Assembly (NCBI GenBank): GCA_965216365.1
Contig: CBDCFT010000015.1
Coordinates: 248,001 to 312,000 of the forward strand
Direction of reading: 5' to 3'
Source: CBDCFT01 sp965216365
GTDB taxonomy: Bacteria; Pseudomonadota; Gammaproteobacteria; Arenicellales; CBDCFT01
Length of the DNA: 64,000 nucleotides
The notes under the pieces are model-generated. The model saw nothing but the letters and a program-made list of their open reading frames with translations. It was not told the origin of the DNA and searched no databases. This document shows positions 46,185-55,398 of this stretch, piece after piece. Numbering within the stretch: the stretch's first letter is position 1; the number at the start of each line of letters is the position of its first letter. The translations under genes and the position numbers were made by a program.

Positions 46185-47576
46185 TTAAAAATTCGCTAGC
46201 TGCTGTGACGTCGGTTCGGCGCAGCAATACCAGGGTTCCGACATATGGGGAACGTGAACTTGATCACTGGTAAATAACAGTTCGGGTGCGGGTTCATCCA
46301 GTGTCATAAAAGCACAGCGCCAGATTTTTCGAAAAATATCGCGACGTCTTTTATTGTTTGATTCCCCCATTTCAACCAATGACTGGATTTCACGTTGTAA
46401 ATCATCTACACGAACATCGGAATGTTTCCATGGAAACCCGAGCATTTTGGCATCGAAATCTTCAATCAATGTGTTGAAGGTTTCCAGCTTCAACAAATAA
46501 GACCCTTGCGGCACGAGCAAACGGATTGACAGTTGAACCGGGGAAACATGATCGACCAGTCCCAGTTCAACTATGCGTTGCAACAAATCCCGATAGGACT
46601 CCAGCGTCGTCCACGGCGTAAACGGGACAAATGTCGGCGCGATGGCAATACCGGCTTCGCATAGATGCCTGACCACATATGCAAAATCCTCGTTGGTATG
46701 ATTTTTATCGAGGTTTCGCAACACCTGCGGATCAATGGACTCCACCGCGCATGTGATAAACAGGCATCCCGCTGCAGCAAATTCCGGCAGTAGATCGCTA
46801 TGTTTAACCAGGTGTTGCACCTTGATTGTTGCATCGAAGGTGAGTTGCGGAAATTCTTTATGCATTTGACGCACGATCTTCAACGCATGCGTGGGGCCGT
46901 TTAGAAAATCCGGATCGCCGAATGAAATATGTTCGGCACCCGCTTCGACCTGTTGGCGAATGTCCGCTAAGACAATATCGACCGGGACAATACGAAAACG
47001 TCCCTGATACACGGGGACGACGGGGCAATGACGGCACAAGTGCTTGCAGCCGCGGCTGGCCTCGGCAAAACCGGTTACCTTTTTGGTACCATTCGGCATA
47101 TTGAGATGCGCGTAGCGTTGCAAGGCCGGCAAGCCACTTCGATCCGGCACGGTAAATTCGATCTTCTTTAGTAAAACATCGCCATTGGTAGAGCGGTTTC
47201 TTGGTTGCTTGGCCTCCAGATCGTTTGCAATGTTGACCAACTCCTGATCGACCTCACCACCTAACACATATTGCGCGCCCAACTCGCGAAACATGGCGGC
47301 ATTGATGGGTGCATACAAACCATAAATACAAATTTCCGCATTTTGCGCTGTAGTTTTAATATGCGGCATCGCCTCCATGGCGATGCGGGTCGCCGTGTGC
47401 ATGCCGACATAAATCGCAATGAGTTGCGCATCTATGAGCAAATCGGCATCGAGAGTTTGCAGCGACAGATCCAGACAGGTCACTTCGTGACCCGCACTTT
47501 TCAGCAATGCCGCCGGTTCAGCCAGCGCGAATGGCTGACGTCCCAGCTCATAGGGATTAATCAATACGATGTTCAC
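46185..47576 (-). CDS. CCAEP-tail radical SAM protein with N-terminal B12-binding-like domain
   Basis: 463 aa. Residues 1-115 look like a cobalamin-binding fold (AEPAALLKSAGHEV, IYGLYAPINAAMF). The radical SAM core has Cys177-x3-Cys181-x2-Cys184 in SRGCKHLCRHC, then EHISFGDPDFLNGP. The C-terminus is WYCCAEPTSQQ, the CCAEP tail that names the CUAEP/CCAEP-tail radical SAM family, whose members often have selenocysteine in place of the second Cys. Here both positions are Cys (TGT/TGC codons, no in-frame TGA). It probably methylates or rearranges an unknown substrate with SAM and B12. It is divergent from the EamA-type transporter gene. Confidence 0.85.
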   Translation of the reverse strand: MNIVLINPYELGRQPFALAEPAALLKSAGHEVTCLDLSLQTLDADLLIDAQLIAIYVGMHTATRIAMEAMPHIKTTAQNAEICIYGLYAPINAAMFRELGAQYVLGGEVDQELVNIANDLEAKQPRNRSTNGDVLLKKIEFTVPDRSGLPALQRYAHLNMPNGTKKVTGFAEASRGCKHLCRHCPVVPVYQGRFRIVPVDIVLADIRQQVEAGAEHISFGDPDFLNGPTHALKIVRQMHKEFPQLTFDATIKVQHLVKHSDLLPEFAAAGCLFITCAVESIDPQVLRNLDKNHTNEDFAYVVRHLCEAGIAIAPTFVPFTPWTTLESYRDLLQRIVELGLVDHVSPVQLSIRLLVPQGSYLLKLETFNTLIEDFDAKMLGFPWKHSDVRVDDLQREIQSLVEMGESNNKRRRDIFRKIWRCAFMTLDEPAPELLFTSDQVHVPHMSEPWYCCAEPTSQQLANF

Positions 47577-47708
47577 GGCTCGATTATGCCAGCTTGTGTA
47601 ATTTGTTCCGCTTTATTTTGTGAGTTTTTTCATATTTTTAAAAATGGTAATTCTTCACACTTCTCCTGACCCAACATCAAAAAGAAAAAGATATAGAGGA
47701 CTTGGAAC

Positions 47709-48644
47709 GTGACATCTGTTTTGTGGGACAACTGGATAATGATTGCATTCATCGCACCGTTGGTGTGGGCCACTTCCTGCATTATCGATGTCTGTTTTAT
47801 CAGCGAAAATGTTTATCGCCGTCCCATGGACGGCACAATCGTTTCCGGACTCATTTCTATCATTCCCTGTGTCCATTTCCTGTTTGCTATTGATTCCTGG
47901 GCCGGGATTTCATTTTTCGATGCCATTCCTGCTGTCGTCGCCGGCGTCGTTTATTTTCTTCACAGTTACTACTACTTCCGGGCATTGTTTTGCATTAACG
48001 ACGCCTCCGGTGCGGAAACATTCATCAGCATGAGCGTTTTAGTTGTTCCGGTGCTTGCCTTTGTGCTTTTAGGCGAACGCCTGGACACGATTTACTACAT
48101 TGCAGCTATCGTGGCATTGATCGGTGTCGTGATTCTAATCGCATGTCATTTCAGGGGTCTGAACTGTGGTGCGATATGGAACCTGAGCTTTGCCGTCGTT
48201 TACATTTCATTGTGCATGGTCGTACAAGCCTGGGTTTTCGAGAAAATGGATTTCCAGCACGGTATCACGTTATTTTGCGCAGGAACTTTTGCTACCGCGT
48301 TACTGGTGTGCTTATTGAAACCGGCTCAAGGAAAACGTGTTGTTGGAATCTGCCGGCGCTACGGTTTGGTTTTAATTTTCGCGGAACTCATCGGTATCTT
48401 CGCGGTAGTAATGTCACATCGCGCAACCTCCATCAGCCCTTCCGTCTCGTTGGTGGCCATAGTCGAATGCAGTCTACCGGTTTTTATAATATTGTTTAGC
48501 CTTGCCGTTCGCTCGATTCCAAAACAATGGTACTCAATATCAACCGATACCCGTGACGCGTTAGCACTACAGGTGTCCTCATTACCGGCGAAGTTGGTCT
48601 CGCTCGCGTTAATCTCCTTTGCGATTGTTTTGGTTCAGCATTAG
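47709..48644 (+). CDS. EamA/DMT-superfamily transporter
   Basis: 311 aa, GTG start with AGAGGA 8 bases upstream. About ten membrane segments in two EamA-like halves: the first ends LGERLDTIYYIAAIVALIGVV, and the second starts WNLSFAVVYISLCMVVQAW. DMT transporters export amino acids, nucleotide sugars or other metabolites across the inner membrane. The gene is divergent from the CCAEP-tail radical SAM gene and shares a 132-bp intergenic region with it, so it may export that pathway's product. Confidence 0.83.
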   Translation: MTSVLWDNWIMIAFIAPLVWATSCIIDVCFISENVYRRPMDGTIVSGLISIIPCVHFLFAIDSWAGISFFDAIPAVVAGVVYFLHSYYYFRALFCINDASGAETFISMSVLVVPVLAFVLLGERLDTIYYIAAIVALIGVVILIACHFRGLNCGAIWNLSFAVVYISLCMVVQAWVFEKMDFQHGITLFCAGTFATALLVCLLKPAQGKRVVGICRRYGLVLIFAELIGIFAVVMSHRATSISPSVSLVAIVECSLPVFIILFSLAVRSIPKQWYSISTDTRDALALQVSSLPAKLVSLALISFAIVLVQH

Positions 48645-48649
48645 TTGAA

Positions 48650-48673
48650 TTGTAGGAGCAAGCTTGCTGGCGA
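48650..48673 (+). repeat. REP-type palindromic repeat (tgtaggagcaagcttgctggcga)
   Basis: The sequence matches the well-known gammaproteobacterial REP consensus TGTAGGAGC-n-GCTCGCGA, with a perfect 12-bp palindrome agcaagcttgct at 48657-48668. It sits between the convergent EamA and Rieske genes. A second copy of the same type is at 62556. Such repeats are spread by REP-associated transposases elsewhere in a genome. Confidence 0.8.
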
Positions 48674-48682
48674 ATCATTCGC

Positions 48683-49003
48683 TCAGTCCCACCGATCATT
48701 ACGAACAAACACTCTGCCGTTTTCAACCTTTACCGGAAAGACGGGTACGGGTTCGTAAGCCGGTGGATCCAACACTTCGCCGGTGATGATGGAAAATTTT
48801 GCGAAGTGGCACGGGCATTCGATGGTGTCACCGAGGATACAACCGGAGGCGAGTTCACCGCCGTCGTGGGTGCAAACGTCTTCGATGGCGTGAAATTCCC
48901 CATCAACGTTTATCACTGCGATCATGACGTCGTCGACATAGACGACTTTACAACTGCCGGGTTCGATTTCATCGACACCGGCAGCGTCAAACCAATCTGA
49001 CAC
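48683..49003 (-). CDS. Rieske [2Fe-2S] ferredoxin-like protein at the end of the suf operon
   Basis: 106 aa. The Rieske cluster ligands are visible: Cys44-x-His46 in VCTHDGGEL and Cys63-x2-His66 in CPCHFAKF. It resembles the ferredoxin components of aromatic dioxygenases and small soluble Rieske proteins and should carry one electron at moderate potential. It lies 15 bp after sufT on the same strand, so it is the last gene of the suf operon. Its partner is unknown. Confidence 0.88.
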   Translation of the reverse strand: MSDWFDAAGVDEIEPGSCKVVYVDDVMIAVINVDGEFHAIEDVCTHDGGELASGCILGDTIECPCHFAKFSIITGEVLDPPAYEPVPVFPVKVENGRVFVRNDRWD

Positions 49004-49018
49004 CGGGCTTGTTATGAG

Positions 49019-49429
49019 CTATAAGAGACCAAGTTGCAGCAATGCCGCTTCACTCATATTCTCCTGGGTCCAGGGCGGATCCCAAACCAGTTCGATGTGC
49101 ACATCGTTAACCTCGGGAATACTTTTAATTGCGCATTCGACCGTACCTGGAAAAGTTTGTGCCACCGGGCAACCGGGTGCGGTGAGCGTCATGTCGATAA
49201 TGACATTTTTGTCTTCGTTGACATCGACACGGTAGATCAATCCCAGGTCGTAAATGTTTATTGGAATTTCAGGGTCGTATATGCCTTTCAACACCTGAAT
49301 AATCTGATCGTCCAGTGTCGCACTTTCATCGATATCTACATCCTCGACACGCGGCTCCAACATCGGCGGAGCAGGATGTTCCATCATGAAATCATTCACA
49401 AAATCATCAACGTGTTTTCTTTCGTTCAT
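49019..49429 (-). CDS. sufT: SufT, MIP18/DUF59-family Fe-S cluster maturation protein
   Basis: 136 aa. The DUF59 core has LKGIYDPEIPINIYDLGLIY and LTAPGCPVAQTF with the conserved Cys, ending in WDPPWTQENMSEAALLQLGL. SufT helps deliver Fe-S clusters to target proteins. Its position between sufU and the Rieske gene, with 15-bp gaps, makes co-expression with the assembly machinery clear. Confidence 0.9.
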   Translation of the reverse strand: MNERKHVDDFVNDFMMEHPAPPMLEPRVEDVDIDESATLDDQIIQVLKGIYDPEIPINIYDLGLIYRVDVNEDKNVIIDMTLTAPGCPVAQTFPGTVECAIKSIPEVNDVHIELVWDPPWTQENMSEAALLQLGLL

Positions 49430-49444
49430 CTCTCGAACCTGTAA

Positions 49445-49897
49445 CTATTCAGTAGTGACACTGCCGGTTTTATTTTCCAGTGCCGCATGTATCGTGTGCC
49501 AGGGCAGAGTTGCGCATTTTACCCGCATAGGGAACTCGCGCACGCCACCCAGCACTTCCAGTTTGAACATTTCTTCCAGGCTATCGTCAGCTTCGCCTTC
49601 GCCGGTAACAAGCGCCTGAAAACTTTTAAAATAGTTTTCTGCTTCCTGTTCCGTTTTACCCTTCAGCGCTTCGGTCATAATCGAAGCGGACGCCGTGGAA
49701 ATCGCGCAACCTTGCCCATCGAAGGAAACGTCCCTGATAATCCCATCTTCCACACGCACATATAATTTGACCTGGTCACCGCATACCGGGTTGTAACCTT
49801 CCGCCGTGCGATTCGCATCGTCAAGTTTGCCGAAGTTGCGCGGACTGCGGTTGTGATCAAAAATCACTTCTTGATATAACTCGCGTAAATCACTCAT
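49445..49897 (-). CDS. sufU: SufU, sulfur-transfer/scaffold protein of the SUF system
   Basis: 150 aa with the three conserved cysteines Cys39 (PVCGD, with Asp41), Cys64 (GQGCAIS) and Cys128 (VKCATLPW). The insert between the second and third cysteines distinguishes SufU from IscU. SufU accepts sulfur from SufS for cluster assembly on SufBCD. The presence of SufU and absence of SufE/SufA in this operon matches the Firmicute-like suf layout also found in some gammaproteobacteria. Confidence 0.93.
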   Translation of the reverse strand: MSDLRELYQEVIFDHNRSPRNFGKLDDANRTAEGYNPVCGDQVKLYVRVEDGIIRDVSFDGQGCAISTASASIMTEALKGKTEQEAENYFKSFQALVTGEGEADDSLEEMFKLEVLGGVREFPMRVKCATLPWHTIHAALENKTGSVTTE

Positions 49898-49926
49898 AGC
49901 AAGTCGCTCATAAAATTGTCGCCGCT

Positions 49927-51192
49927 TTAGCGGCCAAAAGTTTGTTGCACTTTTTCGATACCGGCGAACAAGGCATCGACCTCGGAACGCGTGTTATACA
50001 TGCCGAATGACGCACGCGATGTAGCGGCGACACCGTAGTGTTGCATAACCGGTTGTGCACAATGGTGGCCGGTTCTGACCGCGACGCCTTCGAAGTCCAG
50101 AATCGTGCCGATATCGTGCGGGTGAATGCCTTCCAAACCAAACGCAAACACACCGGCTTTGTGTTTCGCCGTGCCATAAATACGCATGCCTTTGACTTCC
50201 GCCGCGCGCTCGGTTGCATAATCGAGCAGGTCTTGTTCATGTACCGCGATGTTATCCAAACCGACTGAATTTAAATAATCCACTGCCGCGCCCAGCCCGA
50301 CGGTTTGCGCAATGCTCGGTGTGCCGGCTTCAAACTTGTGTGGCAGATCAGCATAAGTGGTTTCTTCGAAAGTCACTTTCTTGATCATCTCGCCACCACC
50401 CTCGTATGGTGGCATCGTATCCAGCAGGGCTTCTTTGCCATAAAGAATGCCTATGCCGGTGGGGCCATACATTTTATGTGACGAGAAAGTATAAAAATCG
50501 CAGTCAAGATCCTGCATGTCGAGTTGCATATGCGGCACCGCCTGCGCGCCATCGACTACAACTACCGCGCCTGCACCATGTGCTTTATTCACCATATCCT
50601 TGATCGGGTTTACCGTTCCAAGCGCATTCGACACATGGGTCAGTGCGAGAATTTTTGTTTTGTCCGATAACAGGTTTTCAAACTCCTGCATGTTTAGCTC
50701 GCCGCTATCGCTAAAATGAAGCACTTTTATCGTCGCACCGGTTCGTTCGCACAACATTTGCCACGGCACAATATTGGCGTGATGCTCCATCTTGGTGACA
50801 ATGATTTCATCGCCCGGTTTTAGATTAGCATCGCCGTAACTTCGTGCAACCAGGTTAATGCCTTCGGTTGTGCCACGCACAAAAATGACTTCTTTATCGC
50901 TGGCAGCGTTGATGAATCCGCGCACTTTTTCGCGCGCATTTTCGAACGCATCCGTCGCACGCTGGCTTAATGTATGTACACCACGGTGAACGTTGGAATG
51001 ATCGTGTTCGTAGTAGCGAACCATTGCGTCGATAACGGCACGCGGTTTTTGCGAACTCGCACCATTGTCGAGATAAACCAGCGGTTTACCATGAACGTCC
51101 TGGTGCAGCGCAGGGAAGCCGGCACGAATTGCTTGCACGTCGTATATGCCTGGTAGATCGTCTATGTGAGCAGTTGCTTCAGTTGAATTCAT
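49927..51192 (-). CDS. sufS: SufS, group II cysteine desulfurase
   Basis: 421 aa. It is a PLP enzyme with Lys240 in FSSHKMYGP and the persulfide Cys378 in RTGHHCAQPVM, the short group II active-site loop. It removes sulfur from cysteine to give alanine and an enzyme persulfide passed to SufU. The ATG at 51192 overlaps the sufD stop by four bases (ATGA). Confidence 0.95.
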   Translation of the reverse strand: MNSTEATAHIDDLPGIYDVQAIRAGFPALHQDVHGKPLVYLDNGASSQKPRAVIDAMVRYYEHDHSNVHRGVHTLSQRATDAFENAREKVRGFINAASDKEVIFVRGTTEGINLVARSYGDANLKPGDEIIVTKMEHHANIVPWQMLCERTGATIKVLHFSDSGELNMQEFENLLSDKTKILALTHVSNALGTVNPIKDMVNKAHGAGAVVVVDGAQAVPHMQLDMQDLDCDFYTFSSHKMYGPTGIGILYGKEALLDTMPPYEGGGEMIKKVTFEETTYADLPHKFEAGTPSIAQTVGLGAAVDYLNSVGLDNIAVHEQDLLDYATERAAEVKGMRIYGTAKHKAGVFAFGLEGIHPHDIGTILDFEGVAVRTGHHCAQPVMQHYGVAATSRASFGMYNTRSEVDALFAGIEKVQQTFGR

Positions 51193-52526
51193 GCTACCTC
51201 CTCAAAACTACGTCCGTGTAAAAGGCGCTCGGACAATGTGTGTTCAAGCGAACGCCGCACCGGTTCGATTTCGATACGACTCAGCACTTCGTTGGCGAAG
51301 GCATAAGTCAGTAAATCTCGCGCTTGTTCATCCGCAATACCGCGTGAACGCAAATAGAAAACAGCGCTGTCATCCAATTGCCCGACCGTCGCGCCGTGAG
51401 AGCATTTAACATCGTCGGCGTAAATTTCCAGTTGTGGCTTGGTATCGACCTCGGCATTTTTTGACAATAATAAATTCTGGTTGTTTTGTTCCGCATCGGT
51501 TTGTTGTGCGTCCTGGCGCACCAATACACGACCATGAAACACGGCGCGCGAACGGCCATCCAGAATACCTTTGTAATACTCTTTGCTGGTGCAGTTTGCG
51601 ACCGCGTGATCGACGTAGGTGTGGTTATCGACATGTTGACGCCCTGTGCCGAGATACAAGCCATTCAGCCAGCATTGCGCGCCCCGTGCATTTAGATGAT
51701 TGCGCAAGTCATTTCTGACCAGCGCGCCGCCAAATGCGATGGAATGCGACTCGATGTTGCTGTCTTTGTCCTGGCGCGCGAACAGTCCGCCAACGTGAAA
51801 CGCCTTCAGGCTTTCACCCTGTAATTTGTAGTGTTGAATAGTCGCGCCGGATGCTGCGTGAATTTCCGTGACTGCGTTAGTGAAATAAATATGATCATCA
51901 CTGGCGACATAACGCTCGACTATTGTCGCCCTGGAATTGTCATGCGCAACGACAAGATTACGCGGCATGTTTATCAACACGTCATCGGCATTGTTCGCAA
52001 TAAACAAAAATTCGACAGGTTTATCCAGTTCACAATTTGCGTTGAGTTCAACAAACGCACCGTCCCCTGCAAAAGCGCAATTCAACGCCGTCAATCCATG
52101 CGGTTCGTCGGGGACGATTTGATTTAAATAAGGTTCGAGTTTTTCCGGAGTGTCCTGCAACGTTTGTCTTAAACTGGAAATCGAAACACGATGTGCGTTG
52201 CCAATATTCGATAAATGTTTAGCGTGGTGACCATTTACGAATACGATGCGGTGACTGTCCAGGTTTTCGTATGAGAACTGATCAACATTCTGCATCGATA
52301 TGCCATTGTGTTTTGGCGTTGCGGGAGTAAAACGATGTTTTTCCATCGGGCGCAAATTGGTGTAACGCCAGTCCTCGTTTTTGATGGTCGGGATTCCTGA
52401 CTGATCGAATTGCGCAGTCGCGGTTTCACGCAGCTTGTTAAGCCAGGGTAAATTCGTACCCGGAAAATCCCCGGACGATGCATGAAACGCGTTGAGAAAA
52501 TGTTCTTTTAACGTGATTTCAGACAT
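51189..52526 (-). CDS. sufD: SufD, SufBCD scaffold subunit
   Basis: 445 aa of the SufB/SufD beta-helix family (PF01458). Visible features are the N-terminal NEDWRYTNLRPMEK, the repeat region FHGRVLVRQDAQQTDAEQNN and the C-terminal KCSHGATVGQLDDSAVFYL. It forms the SufB-SufC2-SufD scaffold. The start overlaps the sufC stop by one base (TAATG), showing translational coupling. Confidence 0.95.
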   Translation of the reverse strand: MSEITLKEHFLNAFHASSGDFPGTNLPWLNKLRETATAQFDQSGIPTIKNEDWRYTNLRPMEKHRFTPATPKHNGISMQNVDQFSYENLDSHRIVFVNGHHAKHLSNIGNAHRVSISSLRQTLQDTPEKLEPYLNQIVPDEPHGLTALNCAFAGDGAFVELNANCELDKPVEFLFIANNADDVLINMPRNLVVAHDNSRATIVERYVASDDHIYFTNAVTEIHAASGATIQHYKLQGESLKAFHVGGLFARQDKDSNIESHSIAFGGALVRNDLRNHLNARGAQCWLNGLYLGTGRQHVDNHTYVDHAVANCTSKEYYKGILDGRSRAVFHGRVLVRQDAQQTDAEQNNQNLLLSKNAEVDTKPQLEIYADDVKCSHGATVGQLDDSAVFYLRSRGIADEQARDLLTYAFANEVLSRIEIEPVRRSLEHTLSERLLHGRSFEEVA

Positions 52527-53284
52527 TAAGCCGCATCCGCCGCGAGTTCCGATACCCAGCCATAGCCTTTCTTTTCAAGTTCCAGCGCGAGCGTCTTGTC
52601 GCCGGATTTAACAATCTGCCCGCCGGATAGAACGTGCACAAAATCCGGCACGATGTAATCGAGCAGACGTTGATAATGTGTAACCAAAACAATGGCACGA
52701 TCCTCGCTACGCAACGCATTAACGCCGTCGGCGACGACTTTTAACGCATCAATATCCAATCCGGAATCGGTTTCATCCAGGATGGCGAGCTTCGGTTCCA
52801 GCATGGCCATCTGCAAGATCTCGTTACGCTTCTTCTCGCCACCGGAGAAACCCTCATTAACCGAGCGGTATAAAAACTCTTCTTTCATATCGACCAGTTT
52901 AACCTTGTCTTTCACCAGTTTAAGGAAGTCCATCGCGTCGAGCTCTTGCTCGCTATTGTGTTTACGAATGGCATTGACCGCGGCTTTTAACAAATACACA
53001 TTGCTGACACCGGGTATCTCAACCGGATATTGAAACGCGAGGAACACGCCTTCACAGGCACGCTCTTCCGGTTCAAGCTCCAGTAAATCTTTTCCTAAAT
53101 ATTCAACAGAACCATCCGTGACTTCGTAGTTGTCACGCCCGGCCAGCACATTGGCCAGGGTGCTTTTCCCCGAGCCATTCGGCCCCATGATGGCGTGAAC
53201 CTCACCTGCCTTAACTTCAAGGTTCAGACCCTTGAGAATGGCACTGCCAGCAACGGTTGCGTGTAAATTTTTAATTGATAACAT
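52526..53284 (-). CDS. sufC: SufC, ATPase of the SufBCD complex
   Basis: 252 aa from ATG 53284 (MLSIKNLHATV). ABC ATPase motifs are Walker A GPNGSGKST, signature FSGGEKKRNEI and Walker B LAILDETDSGLDID, the SufC-specific form. It powers conformational change in SufBCD during cluster assembly. An earlier in-frame start at 53338 would add 18 basic residues and is less likely. The 85-bp gap from sufB contains a hairpin. Confidence 0.94.
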   Translation of the reverse strand: MLSIKNLHATVAGSAILKGLNLEVKAGEVHAIMGPNGSGKSTLANVLAGRDNYEVTDGSVEYLGKDLLELEPEERACEGVFLAFQYPVEIPGVSNVYLLKAAVNAIRKHNSEQELDAMDFLKLVKDKVKLVDMKEEFLYRSVNEGFSGGEKKRNEILQMAMLEPKLAILDETDSGLDIDALKVVADGVNALRSEDRAIVLVTHYQRLLDYIVPDFVHVLSGGQIVKSGDKTLALELEKKGYGWVSELAADAA

Positions 53285-53327
53285 TTGAACTCTAACCCTA
53301 ATAATTTTTAATCGCTTTCGACAGGCA

Positions 53328-53356
53328 GCTTTCAGCAAACCCTAAGAGCTGAAAGC
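53328..53356. repeat. Inverted repeat in the sufB-sufC gap
   Basis: Perfect 9-bp arms gctttcagc / gctgaaagc with an 11-base loop, 14 bp past the sufB stop in the direction of transcription. No T-run follows, so it is not a terminator. The motif agctgaaagcgaa-cgct also occurs at 3232-3249, which suggests a small dispersed repeat. It may affect sufB-sufC mRNA processing. Confidence 0.5.
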
Positions 53357-53369
53357 GAAACGCTATGTT

Positions 53370-54818
53370 TTAACCTACCGCGCCTTCCAGACTGATACCT
53401 AAAAGCGCCTGGGCCTCCACGGCGAATTCCATCGGTAATTCCTTGAACACTTCCTTGCAAAATCCGTTGACAATCATGGACACGGCATCTTCTTCCGATA
53501 ATCCGCGTTGACGGCAATAAAATAATTGATCTTCGCTGATCTTCGACGTCGTCGCTTCGTGTTCGACTTTGGCGGTGGGATTCTTCGCCTCGATATAGGG
53601 AAAAGTGTGCGCGCCGCACTTGTCGCCCATTAACAAGGAATCGCATTGCGAATAATTGCGTGCGTTGTCCGCCTTACCCAGAATTTTTACCAGTCCGCGA
53701 TAGGAATTCTGCGCCCGGCCTGCGGAAATACCTTTGGAGATGATCGTGCTGCTAGTGTTTTTGCCGATGTGAATCATCTTGGTGCCGGTATCGGCCTGCT
53801 GCATATTGTTGGTCAGTGCCACCGAATAAAACTCGCCGATACTGTTATCGCCTTCCAGTAAAACGCTGGGGTACTTCCAGGTAATGGCGGAACCGGTTTC
53901 AACCTGTGTCCAGGAAATTTTTGCATTGCTGCCACGGCATGCGCCGCGTTTGGTGACGAAATTATAAATACCGCCCTTGCCGTTTTCGTCACCGGGATAC
54001 CAGTTCTGTACAGTGGAGTATTTAATCTCGGCATCTTTCATTGCCACCAGTTCAACGACCGCGGCGTGGAGTTGATTTTCATCACGCATCGGCGCGGTAC
54101 AGCCTTCGAGATAACTGACATAACTGCCTTCGTCGGCAACGATCAAAGTGCGTTCGAACTGCCCGGTATTCGAGGCGTTAATGCGAAAGTACGTCGACAA
54201 CTCCATCGGACAACGCACACCGGGCGGGACGTAAACAAAAGAGCCATCGCTGAATACCGCGGAGTTTAGTGCCGCGTAAAAATTATCCGCCGTCGGCACG
54301 ACAGAGCCGAGATATTTTTGGACTAAATCCGGGTGATCTTTTACGGCTTCTGAAAAAGGACAAAAAATAACACCGGCTTTCGCCAGGGTTTCTTTAAACG
54401 TCGTCGCGACAGAAACGCTGTCAAACACGGCATCGACCGCAACGCCAGCCAATGCCATTTGTTCTTCCAGCGGAATACCAAGCTTGTTATAAGTTTCAAT
54501 CAGCTTCGGATCGACTTCATCCAGACTCTTGGGGCCGTCCTTTTTGCTTTTCGGTGCGGAGTAATAACTGATCGCTTGAAAATCGATAGGCGGATAGTGC
54601 ACATGTGCCCATTCGGGTTCGGTCATTTCCAACCAGTGACGATATGCTTTCAAACGCCATTCCGTCATGAACTCGGGTTCGCCTTTTATCGCGGACAACG
54701 AACGAATAACATCTTCGTTTAAACCGGGCGGGAACGTATCCGAATCGATGTCGGTAACGAATCCTTCCTTGTACTCGCGTTTAACGAGATCGTCGATTTG
54801 ATTGACTGCTGCACACAT
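53370..54818 (-). CDS. sufB: SufB, SufBCD scaffold subunit
   Basis: 482 aa of the SufB family. Motifs are YSAPKSKKDGPKSLDEVDP, FVYVPPGVRCPMELSTYFR, MHIGKNTSSTIISKGIS and the Cys/His region CDSLLMGDKCGAHTFPYI, with the catalytic Cys in that last segment. Clusters assemble at the SufB-SufD interface. It is the first structural gene after the regulator and starts 24 bp from it. Confidence 0.95.
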   Translation of the reverse strand: MCAAVNQIDDLVKREYKEGFVTDIDSDTFPPGLNEDVIRSLSAIKGEPEFMTEWRLKAYRHWLEMTEPEWAHVHYPPIDFQAISYYSAPKSKKDGPKSLDEVDPKLIETYNKLGIPLEEQMALAGVAVDAVFDSVSVATTFKETLAKAGVIFCPFSEAVKDHPDLVQKYLGSVVPTADNFYAALNSAVFSDGSFVYVPPGVRCPMELSTYFRINASNTGQFERTLIVADEGSYVSYLEGCTAPMRDENQLHAAVVELVAMKDAEIKYSTVQNWYPGDENGKGGIYNFVTKRGACRGSNAKISWTQVETGSAITWKYPSVLLEGDNSIGEFYSVALTNNMQQADTGTKMIHIGKNTSSTIISKGISAGRAQNSYRGLVKILGKADNARNYSQCDSLLMGDKCGAHTFPYIEAKNPTAKVEHEATTSKISEDQLFYCRQRGLSEEDAVSMIVNGFCKEVFKELPMEFAVEAQALLGISLEGAVG

Positions 54819-54842
54819 GGTGTTGTTTTCTACTGATATTTT

Positions 54843-55343
54843 TTAATTTATGGTCAAACTATCCAGACTTACTGTCGCGTCTGCACCGCCAAATTGTTTG
54901 CGCGCGTATTTCGCGTCCTGGCGTGCAGCGATAGCTTGTACACACGGCCACTGCACCACTTCGGCGAGGGTCATGCCATCGAGAAATTGATAAACCTGTT
55001 GGCTGAGGTGACTCCACAACTCATGGGTTAAACATTGCTCGCCCTCGTTGCAATTTTCGCGCCCGCGGCATTGGGTGATGTCTACGGACTCATCCACGGC
55101 CATGATAATTTCCGCGATAGTAATGTCGCTGGCTGCGCGCGCCAGCTTGTACCCGCCTTTCGGGCCACGCAAGCCTTTGACCAGCTTGCGCTTGCGTAAA
55201 CGGGCGAATAGCTGTTCCAGATACGACAGCGATAACTCCTGGTGCTCAGCGATGTCATTCAGCGTAACCGGGGAACCATTCTGATGGATGGCTAAATCCA
55301 TCATCGCTGTCACCGCATATCGCCCTTTGGTTGTGAGTCGCAT
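54843..55343 (-). CDS. iscR: IscR-type Rrf2-family regulator of the suf operon
   Basis: 166 aa. The winged-helix N-terminus starts MRLTTKGRYAVTAMMDLA. The [2Fe-2S] cysteines are at residues 92, 98 and 104 (CRGRENCNEGEQC) with His107, exactly the E. coli IscR spacing. As first gene of the operon it probably senses cluster status and represses its own promoter, which carries an IscR type-1-like site. Confidence 0.94.
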   Translation of the reverse strand: MRLTTKGRYAVTAMMDLAIHQNGSPVTLNDIAEHQELSLSYLEQLFARLRKRKLVKGLRGPKGGYKLARAASDITIAEIIMAVDESVDITQCRGRENCNEGEQCLTHELWSHLSQQVYQFLDGMTLAEVVQWPCVQAIAARQDAKYARKQFGGADATVSLDSLTIN

Positions 55344-55398
55344 AAGATAACCTGTTGATTATATTGATCTATATAAATTTCCGAGTTTTGTGCTCAGG

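Noticed and set aside
46185..46230. Selenocysteine in the radical SAM tail
   Set aside because: The tail codons read Cys-Cys with no in-frame TGA, so this copy is the cysteine form.
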